A DNA stretch of 64,000 nt from Sphingobacterium paludis. Its GTDB lineage: Bacteria; Bacteroidota; Bacteroidia; Sphingobacteriales; Sphingobacteriaceae. Under the pieces are notes generated by a model. The model was not told the DNA's origin. It was given only the letters and a program-made list of their open reading frames with translations, and made no database searches. This document shows, piece by piece, positions 54,564 to 62,854 of the stretch. The DNA is taken from NCBI RefSeq assembly GCF_004364125.1, contig NZ_SNZV01000002.1, positions 62,001 to 126,000 of the forward strand, in the 5' to 3' direction. Position 1 is the stretch's first letter. Each line of letters opens with the position of its first letter. Both the position numbers and the translations under genes were made by a program.

Positions 54564-55790
54564 TTAAACCTTAATATAAATCTTCTTCTTATCGAGTAAG
54601 TAGCAAATACTCCACATCAACGCCAGAAAGCAAAGCGCGTAGGCAAATGATCCTACTTCCGGCGGGCCGGGAATCTTTGCGCATACATATTTGTAAAACC
54701 AAGCGAGTGCCTGCGTGTATTGCGGAGATCCATCTTCGGCAAAGCCGTCGGGAATACGAAATAGCCCTAAAAAGCGTGGCAGAAGTCCGCTAAGTACAAA
54801 AATGAACAACGGATTTTTCCCAAAGACATCGAAAAATTTTGTGAGCTTGTTCTTGACCCCTTGCACTTCAATATACCAAATCATGGTGCCGATGGTAAGC
54901 GTTCCCAATCCAATGGTGTAAAGTACATAGGAACTGGTCCAAATTTTTTTATTGATTGGAAAACCCATTGACCAGGTCCAAGCCAGTACAAGCAGGATAA
55001 AGCCCGTGACAAAAAGACCGGCAAGTAACTTGAAATGTGGCTCTTTACTTTGTGGCACCTTTGTCCAAAGCCAATCCACTTGTCCCTGTTGTTTGATAAA
55101 TACCCCAGCTAAGTAACCAAATACCACCTGAACGATGGCAGGAACGGTGCTGGCCAATCCTTCTGGGTCGAAGGGTACACCTTCCCCCTTGTACATGTGA
55201 GGAACACCGAGCACTGCTTTGTCGATGTTTGTACCAAACCAGCCCGCTAAGGAATAAGGGGCTTCTCCACCTAGATATGCCGTGACCCCCCAGTAGACGA
55301 ATAACAAGATGGCTGATACCAGAATGAGCTTTCTCGGTTTCAGGTAGTAGGCCAATATCGAGGCAAAAAAATAAGCGATTGCGATACGCTGTAAAACACC
55401 CAAGATGCGTACGCCCCGTTCGGGATTGGTTGAGCTTACCCAGCTTTTAAACTGTAGGCCATTGTCTACCCACTCGACAAAGGGCCACCAGTTCAACAGT
55501 AAACCAATAGCAAAGATAAGCACGGTTCGCTTGATTACTTTTTTCCAAAATACGGTGTCGCCGGCTTGTTGCAGCCTCGGAATTACGAAAGACATCGCAT
55601 TGCCGACCGCAAACAGGAAAAATGGAAACACCAAGTCTGTCGGCGTACAGCCGTGCCAAGGCGCATGTTTAAATGGTGCAAAAATATGGCTCCATGAACC
55701 GGGGTTGTTGACCATAATCATGAGCGCCACGGTCGCACCCCTAAATACGTCCAGCGAGTAATAGCGTATAGGTGTCTTTTCAGTTGTCAT
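54564..55790 (-). CDS. DUF5009/NagX-type polytopic membrane protein (HGSNAT-like acyltransferase)
   Basis: A 408-residue inner-membrane protein with about ten to eleven hydrophobic helices. It opens YYSLDVFRGATVALMIMVNNPGSW and has TPTDLVFPFFLFAVG, signatures of the DUF1624/DUF5009 family related to heparan-alpha-glucosaminide N-acetyltransferase. Such genes sit in glycan loci and may transfer acetyl groups across the membrane to glucosamine, or transport sugars (NagX). The ATG at 55790 is preferred over 55823. It neighbours ROK regulation and GH genes, consistent with amino-sugar use. Confidence 0.85.
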   Translation of the reverse strand: MTTEKTPIRYYSLDVFRGATVALMIMVNNPGSWSHIFAPFKHAPWHGCTPTDLVFPFFLFAVGNAMSFVIPRLQQAGDTVFWKKVIKRTVLIFAIGLLLNWWPFVEWVDNGLQFKSWVSSTNPERGVRILGVLQRIAIAYFFASILAYYLKPRKLILVSAILLFVYWGVTAYLGGEAPYSLAGWFGTNIDKAVLGVPHMYKGEGVPFDPEGLASTVPAIVQVVFGYLAGVFIKQQGQVDWLWTKVPQSKEPHFKLLAGLFVTGFILLVLAWTWSMGFPINKKIWTSSYVLYTIGLGTLTIGTMIWYIEVQGVKNKLTKFFDVFGKNPLFIFVLSGLLPRFLGLFRIPDGFAEDGSPQYTQALAWFYKYVCAKIPGPPEVGSFAYALCFLALMWSICYLLDKKKIYIKV

Positions 55791-56058
55791 TGGGTATTTG
55801 TTAGTTTCAGGGTAAAGGTACAATTTGCACGAAAATTTAAAAATAGAAGATGTGGAAAAAAATGCCGCGTTTATTTTTCATGATTACTAGAATTATATAT
55901 TTCTATTATTCACTTTCAGGAGAATTTATAACATAGTAGGATATTCGCCGCACTATTTGCTAAATGGTTTTTTTGTACTTCAATTTGAATTGTACTCGCT
56001 ATTCATGCGCTGCTTATGATATTGGGGTTATAGAAAAACATGTAAGAAATATGTTACA
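55791..56058. other. AT-rich intergenic region between DUF5009-type and ROK genes
   Basis: The whole gap is about 358 nt. Its right end holds the ROK operator and promoter listed separately. In 55791-56058 I see AT-rich sequence with no open frame of note and no convincing hairpin; a promoter for the minus-strand gene probably lies near 55800-55850, but only a weak TACCTTTA-type box could be found. Confidence 0.5.
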
Positions 56059-56081
56059 ACTTTTTAAAATTTTTAAAAAGT
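56059..56081. promoter_or_regulatory. 23-bp perfect palindrome, candidate ROK operator
   Basis: ACTTTTTAAAA, a central T, then TTTTAAAAAGT: perfect dyad symmetry over 23 bp. It ends one base before the -33 element of the ROK promoter. A 20/23 match lies at 62755-62777 ahead of the second ROK gene. ROK repressors such as NagC and Mlc bind AT-rich dyads of similar length, so this is probably the regulator's own site. Confidence 0.7.
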
Positions 56082-56082
56082 A

Positions 56083-56114
56083 TTTGGAAGATATCCTTTT
56101 GCCATATATATTTG
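56083..56114 (+). promoter_or_regulatory. consensus Bacteroidota promoter of the first ROK gene
   Basis: TTTG (56083-56086), exactly 20 bp, then TATATTTG (56107-56114): a full consensus match. Transcription would start about 56120, giving a leader of about 30 nt before the GTG at 56149. Confidence 0.75.
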
Positions 56115-56148
56115 TCATAACTAATTAACTAACTAATCACGTGAAATT

Positions 56149-57345
56149 GTGGATAGCCTAAAATCATCGATATTAAAGCATCTGTACTTTAACAGTACAC
56201 AATCCATTGCAGAAGTCAGCGATGGGATCGGTAAAAGTATTCCCCTCGTGACCCGTGCAATCAACGAACTTATGGACGATGACCTTATCGCCGAAATCGG
56301 TTTGCGTGCGTCGACCGGTGGACGACGAGCGATGAATTTCGCGTTGCATACTGTCGCCCATGGATGCTTGATTGCTGTTGCGATCGATCAGTATTCCGTT
56401 AGTGTAAGCGCTTTTGATCTGGAGAACAGTCCGCTTAGCGCTGTCGTGAAAAACGCTATTGAACTAAAAGAGGAAGAGCAGGTCTTTGCGATTATTGTGA
56501 ATATGATCGAGGGGCTCGTTGCCGACATGGATGGCCGTGCAATCTTGGCGATTGGAATCACATTGCCTGGCTTTGTCGATGCCCAAACCGGTGTGAACAA
56601 CTCCTATGCTCCGGCTTCATCCTTGCATGCGTTGCGCGAAAATATACGCGAGCGCTTCCACATTCCCACCTATATTGAAAACGATTCGTCGGCCATTGCC
56701 ATTGCCGAAAAATACTTTGGCGCAGCGCGATCTGTTGACGACGCACTCGTGATTAACCTGAATTGGGGTGTAGGCTTAGGCATGGTCATCCAAGGCGGAT
56801 TATTTCGCGGACATAGTGGTTTCGCAGGAGAGTTTAGCCATATTCCATTGGCCGATGAGAATAAGTTGTGCTCCTGTGGGAAAAAAGGCTGTTTGGAGGT
56901 AGAAGCCTCGTTACACTGTGCAATCGACGATATTCAGGAATCTTTGGCCAACGGCGAACGATCGTATCTGGAAGATATTTTTTCACAGGAAAAAGGCATC
57001 CAATTCGAACATTTGTTGATCGCCTACGAGAAAGGGGATCAGTTAACCATTCGTGCGATTAAAAAAATTGCGCATATGTTGGGCAAAGGCATCGCCACGT
57101 TGATTCATATCTTGAATCCACAAAAAATCATTGTAAGTGGTCGTGGTGCTGCTTTTGGCGAAGCGTTGGTTCCACAGATTCTATCGGCCGTGCAAGAATA
57201 TTGTATTCCGCGGTTAGCACGGCAGACAAAATTAGAGATTTCTGACATGGCTGACGTGCAGCTTCTTGCTTCTGCGTGTATCGCCGTGCAACAGCTCGAA
57301 TGGAGTAAAAAAACGAACAATCAACTGTCGGATAAAACGGCTTAA
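56149..57345 (+). CDS. ROK family transcriptional regulator / sugar kinase-like
   Basis: A 398-residue NagC/Mlc-type protein. The N-terminal winged HTH (residues about 1-65, SIAEVSDGIGKSIPLVTRAINELMDDDLI) precedes a ROK kinase-like domain with the zinc motif LCSCGKKGCLEVEA (about 240-253) and VIQGGLFRGHSGFAGEFSHIP (about 210-230). The start is GTG at 56149, where the second ROK protein also begins. Kinase residues are partly kept, so a dual role is possible, but regulation of the SusCD genes by a sugar ligand is likelier. It lies directly before susC. Confidence 0.93.
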   Translation: MDSLKSSILKHLYFNSTQSIAEVSDGIGKSIPLVTRAINELMDDDLIAEIGLRASTGGRRAMNFALHTVAHGCLIAVAIDQYSVSVSAFDLENSPLSAVVKNAIELKEEEQVFAIIVNMIEGLVADMDGRAILAIGITLPGFVDAQTGVNNSYAPASSLHALRENIRERFHIPTYIENDSSAIAIAEKYFGAARSVDDALVINLNWGVGLGMVIQGGLFRGHSGFAGEFSHIPLADENKLCSCGKKGCLEVEASLHCAIDDIQESLANGERSYLEDIFSQEKGIQFEHLLIAYEKGDQLTIRAIKKIAHMLGKGIATLIHILNPQKIIVSGRGAAFGEALVPQILSAVQEYCIPRLARQTKLEISDMADVQLLASACIAVQQLEWSKKTNNQLSDKTA

Positions 57346-57596
57346 ACGATCAGGTTTCTGTTGTGGGATCTTAATGTGTGTGAAGATCAACACAGGAGAT
57401 AGCGACATCATGTATCCGCAAATTTTAACAACGTCGCTTCAGGGCTGCCTTGTTTGTGTGCTGCGGTCTTTAGATGAATGAACCGATAATTAACAAAACA
57501 TAATTATACATAACTACGAATCCAAAAATCAAAACCTTACCCGTCGGGATGACGCGTAAAGACCAAATTATTACAACACTAATAAACTAATCGAAA

Positions 57597-60500
57597 ATGA
57601 GCAAACTTTACAAAAAAGGTTGCATCTTATCGCTGTTGATGTTGATTAGCATCAGCACGTTATTTGCACAACAATCTGTTACGGGGAGAGTAACAGACAC
57701 GAACGGAGCGCTCGCGGGTGTTACCGTTGTCGTTCCCGGAACCAACCGAAGCACCCAAACGGATGCACAAGGAAGCTTCAGCATTCAGGCAGCTCGGGGC
57801 GAAAAATTACGTTTTTCAACAGTAGGGTATGTAGCCCAAGAAGTTGAAGTAACTGGTCAAACCGTAAACGTTACCTTACAAGAAGACGCCGGCGCGTTGG
57901 ATGAGGTTGTTGTGACGGCGCTTGGTAGAAGTGTAGAACAAAGGAAGCTCGGATACGCAATTTCTACAGTCAAGGGGGAAGATATCGTAAAGTCCTCACC
58001 GACCAATTTCGCATCGGCTCTGTACGGAAAAGCTACAGGTGTTTCAATTAATACGAATGCTGGCGGGGGAAATTCCGCTGTTAGTATTGATATCCGGGGA
58101 AACATGAATTCCATCAGCTTTCAAAGACAGCCGCTAATCGTTGTAGATGGCGTTATTACTCGAAATGAGGAGGTCAACAACCAAAGCTTTTGGGATGATC
58201 AGCGCATAAGAGGAAACGGTATTTTAGATATAAATCCTGAAAATATCGAAAGTATCAATATCTTAAAAGGAGCTGCTGCATCTGCCCTCTATGGGTCGGA
58301 TGCTGCTGCCGGCGTCGTCGTTATTACTACAAAAAGTGGAAAAGGATCTCAAGGATTTGGTGTAGATTTTAGTCTTTCTCAGGGTATTGAACAAGTGGCG
58401 ATGTTACCGGATTATCAATATGACTTTGGACCGGGATACGCGAGATCTGTGGGCGGAGTACAGAATGATGGATTTATTCACCGTACAGTTTCCAACGGTA
58501 GGATTTGGTTTGGAACGCCGAATCAGTCTTCAACATTAAACATAGCTGCCCCAAGTCAGTACAACGAAGGTGATATTGTTTTACAACCGCGATTTAGTGC
58601 TTGGGGACAATTCGGCCCGCGATTTAATGGACAGGAAGCTATTTTTTGGGACGGTCAAATACGAAATTATGTAGCCTATAAGGACAATTATAAAAAGTTC
58701 TACCAAGACGGCCGCAGTGGTATTTATAATGTGGCGATTTATAATGCAAATGAAAAGTCTAACTATAGATTATCTTACACGCGGAATAGCTATCAGGGCG
58801 TAATGGAAAGTGGTCCGCAAAATAAAAATACATTCAACCTTAACTCCACCTATCATATCACACCGAAGTTAGATGTTAGTGTTATAGCGAATTATGTCAA
58901 TGAGCATATTAACAATAGGCCCTATATGATAGATCGCATGACGAATAACTACACCGGGTTTTTGAGCGCTGTTAACAACATTGATTGGTTCGAAAAGTAT
59001 TATAAAACTAGTCAGGGATATAAATATGTAACTGCAGCGGACAGGGCACAAAATCCGGAAGAGGCTTTCCTGTTAAGCGTAGGTGGCGGTGATTATATGG
59101 ATTACCTTTGGACACAAAGGGAAAGACAATATGATGAGTATAACAACCGTCTGATGGCTACAGGGAAAATAAACTACAAAATTTTGGATAACCTAAGTAT
59201 ACGTGGTACTTTAGGAACCGACTTTACAAGTTTTCATTCGCAAAACAAAGAGCCCAATACGATTCCTCTGCATATAGGCACATCTGGTCATTACAGCGTA
59301 GAAAATAATAGATATAATATTCTATATGGTGATATCCTATTGTCGTATAACCTTAAAGTTTCTGAGAAAACAGCACTTAACTTCCAAGCCGGTTACCAAG
59401 GCCGGGAAGAAACCTATAACTACTCTTCAGCTAATACGGAAGGAGGACTCTCTCAGAGAAATTGGTTTTCTATGAATGCCTCAAACAGTGCAACCCGGGG
59501 ATACGCGCGCAGAAGGAATCTAGTAAAAGATGGCCTTTTCGGTGTAGCCGGACTTGAATTTAATAACTATCTATTTATAGAAGGTTCAATTAGACAGGAA
59601 CGGACATCCACATTAGCCACTGGCAATAACGTGTTTTACTATCCTTCTATTAGCAGTGCTTTAGAATTAAGCAATCTCTTCAAAATGCCAACGTTTGTAA
59701 GCTATAGCAAGTTACGGGCGTCCTTTGGCGTTGTCGGAAATCCGCCTGATCCGTATACTGCTAATGTCGTATACGATGCTCGATCTGTATCTGGAACACC
59801 TACATTGGTATTGCCTAATACATATGGGAATGATAATCTGCAAAACGAAACTAAACGAGAATTTGAGGTAGGGCTGGAAAATACTTTCCTAAACAATCGT
59901 TTAGGACTGGATTTAACCTACTACAATAACCAAATTGTAGATATGATCGTTCCTTTAGACGTCGCATTCTCAACAGGAACATCTAAGATCATGCAGAATG
60001 TGGGAAATATGAGAAACTACGGATTAGAAATCGGTTTAAATTTTACGCCTGTAAAAAATGAAAATTTTTCGTGGGATTCTAGAATCAATTTTGCTTTCAA
60101 TCGTAATAAACTTACAAAGCTTGCTGAAAATCTTGAAATGTTGGAGCACAGTAATGTGGACAACGGTTCACTTTATGTACGATCCGAGGTAGGCAAAGCT
60201 GCTGGTGATATTTTTACATATGATTTAAAGAGAAATGCCGATGGCGATTTACTAGTAGACGGCCGCGGATTCTATATACCAGATTACGATAATTTAATAG
60301 TTGCTGGGAATATCCAACCAAAAACTGTAGGAGGATTTATTAATGGTTTCCAATACAAATCTTTCTTGATTAATACGGTTATCGATTTTCGCTTTGGCGG
60401 CCAAGTTTATTCTCCTTCAATCCAATACGGACGAAGTGCAGGGATGTACAAAGAAACACTATTCGGTCGGGATGAGCAGACTGGTGGTATTCCATATTAT

Positions 60501-60959
60501 GTAGGTACCGATGGCAGATTTGTTGATGCTAGAAATGGTGCTCCTTCAGGCGCTACCATCTTTCATGATGGTATTGTTTTGGATGGTAAAAACGCCGACG
60601 GTACGGCAAATACAAGCGTCATTGAAGCAGGAGAATATTATAGGCTATCCAACTATTGGGGTAGCTACCCTGGTGCGGCTAGAACAGGCACTTATAAGTC
60701 TGCTGTCTTCGATAACGACTTTATTAGAATGCGGGAAATATCGTTGGCATATACATTACCAGCACCTTTTGCGAATCGGATAAAAGCAAAAAATGTAGTT
60801 GTGTCGGCTTATGGCAGAAATTTATTTTTCATTCATAAAACGATTCCACACTTAGATCCAGAAGCAACCCGGGGCACAAATTGGATATCGCGAGCTAACA
60901 TAGGTAACGCGGGAGTTGTTCCCCGATCCTTCGGATTATCATTGAGAGCATCGTTTTAA
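57597..60959 (+). CDS. SusC/RagA family TonB-linked outer-membrane transporter
   Basis: A 1120-residue receptor that imports oligosaccharides with its SusD partner. Features in order: signal (LLMLISISTLFAQ), carboxypeptidase-like domain (residues about 25-95, VTGRVTDTNGALAGVTVVVPG), plug starting LDEVVVTALG (about 100), with the SusC signature KGAAASALYGSDAAAGVVVITTKSG (about 225-250), and a barrel ending in a typical aromatic strand (FGLSLRASF). It starts 251 nt after the ROK gene; no consensus promoter was found in that gap. Substrate is unknown. Confidence 0.97.
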   Translation: MSKLYKKGCILSLLMLISISTLFAQQSVTGRVTDTNGALAGVTVVVPGTNRSTQTDAQGSFSIQAARGEKLRFSTVGYVAQEVEVTGQTVNVTLQEDAGALDEVVVTALGRSVEQRKLGYAISTVKGEDIVKSSPTNFASALYGKATGVSINTNAGGGNSAVSIDIRGNMNSISFQRQPLIVVDGVITRNEEVNNQSFWDDQRIRGNGILDINPENIESINILKGAAASALYGSDAAAGVVVITTKSGKGSQGFGVDFSLSQGIEQVAMLPDYQYDFGPGYARSVGGVQNDGFIHRTVSNGRIWFGTPNQSSTLNIAAPSQYNEGDIVLQPRFSAWGQFGPRFNGQEAIFWDGQIRNYVAYKDNYKKFYQDGRSGIYNVAIYNANEKSNYRLSYTRNSYQGVMESGPQNKNTFNLNSTYHITPKLDVSVIANYVNEHINNRPYMIDRMTNNYTGFLSAVNNIDWFEKYYKTSQGYKYVTAADRAQNPEEAFLLSVGGGDYMDYLWTQRERQYDEYNNRLMATGKINYKILDNLSIRGTLGTDFTSFHSQNKEPNTIPLHIGTSGHYSVENNRYNILYGDILLSYNLKVSEKTALNFQAGYQGREETYNYSSANTEGGLSQRNWFSMNASNSATRGYARRRNLVKDGLFGVAGLEFNNYLFIEGSIRQERTSTLATGNNVFYYPSISSALELSNLFKMPTFVSYSKLRASFGVVGNPPDPYTANVVYDARSVSGTPTLVLPNTYGNDNLQNETKREFEVGLENTFLNNRLGLDLTYYNNQIVDMIVPLDVAFSTGTSKIMQNVGNMRNYGLEIGLNFTPVKNENFSWDSRINFAFNRNKLTKLAENLEMLEHSNVDNGSLYVRSEVGKAAGDIFTYDLKRNADGDLLVDGRGFYIPDYDNLIVAGNIQPKTVGGFINGFQYKSFLINTVIDFRFGGQVYSPSIQYGRSAGMYKETLFGRDEQTGGIPYYVGTDGRFVDARNGAPSGATIFHDGIVLDGKNADGTANTSVIEAGEYYRLSNYWGSYPGAARTGTYKSAVFDNDFIRMREISLAYTLPAPFANRIKAKNVVVSAYGRNLFFIHKTIPHLDPEATRGTNWISRANIGNAGVVPRSFGLSLRASF

Positions 60960-60980
60960 AAGAAGTTAATTTTTAAAGTC

Positions 60981-62585
60981 ATGAAAAATATTAAGAAGAA
61001 TATTATATACATTGGTTTGTTACTCACGTTGATTGCGAGTTCCTGTAGCCAAGATAGTTTCGACGAAAACTACTATAATCCAGAATCGTCCGTTGAGGCA
61101 GACATCCCTCGACTGTTTTCGGGATTGTTGTTCAATCAAAGCAAAGCCAGTTCGAATACAATAATGCCACGATATTGGAATCTTTACGTTTTCCAATTAC
61201 CGATGCCCGGAAAGTATAGTCAGTTGTTCGGTTACACCGCAAGTAACGGTCGATACGAGCAACAAACTGCTTATACACAGAGTCGTTGGCAGTATTATTA
61301 TACAGGCCCTTTTTCATCCTACACGGAAATGATGAAGCTATATAATAATTTGTCAACTAACGAGGAGAAAGCAGGCTACGATTTGTTTATGCAGATAAGC
61401 AAGATATTTCTATACGATCAAACCGCTCAAATGATTGATATGTGGGGCGATATACCTTTTAGTGAGGCTGGACATATCTTAACTTCAAGCGGTATTATCC
61501 AAAATGCGAAGTATGATGATCAAAAAGAGCTATACTATACATTTATTGACGATTTAAAAGTGATAGCGGATTACTTGAACGCCTATCAAACTAATTCGTT
61601 TTACAAACCGATGTTCGACAAAGCAGATATTATTAATCAAGGTAGTGTAGAAAAATGGAAAATATACGCAAATTCCTTAAGATTGAGGCTAGCTATGAGA
61701 ATATCTTACGCAGACGAAGCAAAAGCAAGGAATGTCGTCACAGAAATACTAGGAAACCCAAGCCTTTATCCTCTTGTTTCGACAATAGAAAATTCTATCA
61801 AAATAGACTCTAGAGGAGCAGAACTTCGTAGTGTGGTGGGTGTCGACGGTATAAGAAACTCGTTTGAAAGCGGAGGATTCAACTATGCACCGGGCTTTAT
61901 AATTAACGATTTAATGAAGCCCTCTAATGATCCCCGTCTGCGTGTTTTCTTTTCGAAGAATGCTAACGGAGATTATTTAGGCCTTGATCCAAATCTCGAT
62001 CCCACAGTGCAGGACGATCAAATTAGTAATAACTTGATTTCGAGGGTAGATTCTGCTACCTTTAGCAGGAACGATAAATTTCCGGGCATAATTTTCACAC
62101 CGGCGGAAATAAGCTTCTTAAAAGCAGAAGCGAATGAACGGTGGGGGGTTGGAAATGCTGCGAAAGATGAATACGAAAAAGGAATCAGGCAGTCTATCGA
62201 ATACTGGTTTTATATTAATGCTTTGAATGACAACGCGGACGGTACTGCTTATAGACCGGAGACACCGGCTACTGAAGTTGAGATTGCGAATATGTTGGCT
62301 AGTACAAAAGTTAATTATTCGGGTACCCAGCAGCAAAAGCTAGAAAAGATTGCAACCCAAAACTGGGCAAACTTCTCGGTTATACTATCTCATCAAGCTT
62401 GGGCGGAGTATCGCAGAACAAATTATCCAGCATTAATTTTCGCAAATGACAACTCATCATCACAAAGTCTTCCGCCAGCTCGTCTATTGTATCCAGAGAA
62501 TGAGCGCACTTATAATCCTACAAATTATGAAGCTGTCAGAGCAAAAGATAGAATCGATGCAAAAATCTTTTGGGATGTAAATTAG
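60981..62585 (+). CDS. SusD/RagB family outer-membrane lipoprotein
   Basis: A 534-residue glycan-binding lipoprotein. The signal ends LIASSCSQDSFDENYY (lipid-anchored Cys about residue 22), with helical TPR-like body segments (KVIADYLNAYQTNSFYKPMF, GSVEKWKIYANSLRLRLAMR) and a FLKAEANERWG motif of the family. It follows susC by 21 nt and forms a SusCD pair; it caps the transporter and captures the ligand on the cell surface. Followed by a strong terminator. Confidence 0.94.
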   Translation: MKNIKKNIIYIGLLLTLIASSCSQDSFDENYYNPESSVEADIPRLFSGLLFNQSKASSNTIMPRYWNLYVFQLPMPGKYSQLFGYTASNGRYEQQTAYTQSRWQYYYTGPFSSYTEMMKLYNNLSTNEEKAGYDLFMQISKIFLYDQTAQMIDMWGDIPFSEAGHILTSSGIIQNAKYDDQKELYYTFIDDLKVIADYLNAYQTNSFYKPMFDKADIINQGSVEKWKIYANSLRLRLAMRISYADEAKARNVVTEILGNPSLYPLVSTIENSIKIDSRGAELRSVVGVDGIRNSFESGGFNYAPGFIINDLMKPSNDPRLRVFFSKNANGDYLGLDPNLDPTVQDDQISNNLISRVDSATFSRNDKFPGIIFTPAEISFLKAEANERWGVGNAAKDEYEKGIRQSIEYWFYINALNDNADGTAYRPETPATEVEIANMLASTKVNYSGTQQQKLEKIATQNWANFSVILSHQAWAEYRRTNYPALIFANDNSSSQSLPPARLLYPENERTYNPTNYEAVRAKDRIDAKIFWDVN

Positions 62586-62612
62586 CATTTCAGTTTTATT
62601 AACTTTGATATT

Positions 62613-62641
62613 AGGAGGCGTTATTTCACGCCTCCTTTTTT
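62613..62641 (+). terminator. Rho-independent terminator after the SusCD pair
   Basis: GGAGGCGT (62614-62621) pairs with ACGCCTCC (62628-62635) around TATTTC, followed by T6. It ends the susC-susD transcript 28 nt past the SusD stop. Confidence 0.93.
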
Positions 62642-62754
62642 GTTGATATTGAATGGAGGTCGATATACAGCTGAAGATTTCATCCTTTTTTGGGAACAGA
62701 CTTGAAATGGATTAGCAAATTTCTTCAAAACAGGCGATTTAAAAATAGAGCCTT

Positions 62755-62777
62755 ACTTATTAATTTTTTTAAAAAGT
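62755..62777. promoter_or_regulatory. near-palindromic 23-bp element, second candidate ROK operator
   Basis: ACTTATTAATTTTTTTAAAAAGT differs from the perfect palindrome at 56059-56081 at three of 23 positions. It ends 25 nt before TATTTTCA (62803-62810), the same spacing as between the first palindrome and its -7 box. Confidence 0.65.
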
Positions 62778-62802
62778 TAGTCAATTTCCAAAAAACTTTT
62801 TC

Positions 62803-62810
62803 TATTTTCA
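62803..62810 (+). promoter_or_regulatory. weak -7 box for the second ROK gene
   Basis: TATTTTCA at 62803-62810 matches six of eight bases of the TAnnTTTG box (counting the free positions) and sits at the place equivalent to the first ROK promoter's -7 box. No clear TTTG is found 20 bp upstream. Weak alone; supported by the conserved spacing to the palindrome. Confidence 0.4.
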
Positions 62811-62854
62811 CCGCCAGTTATGATAACAACTAATCGATAGCCGGAAGAGCTACA

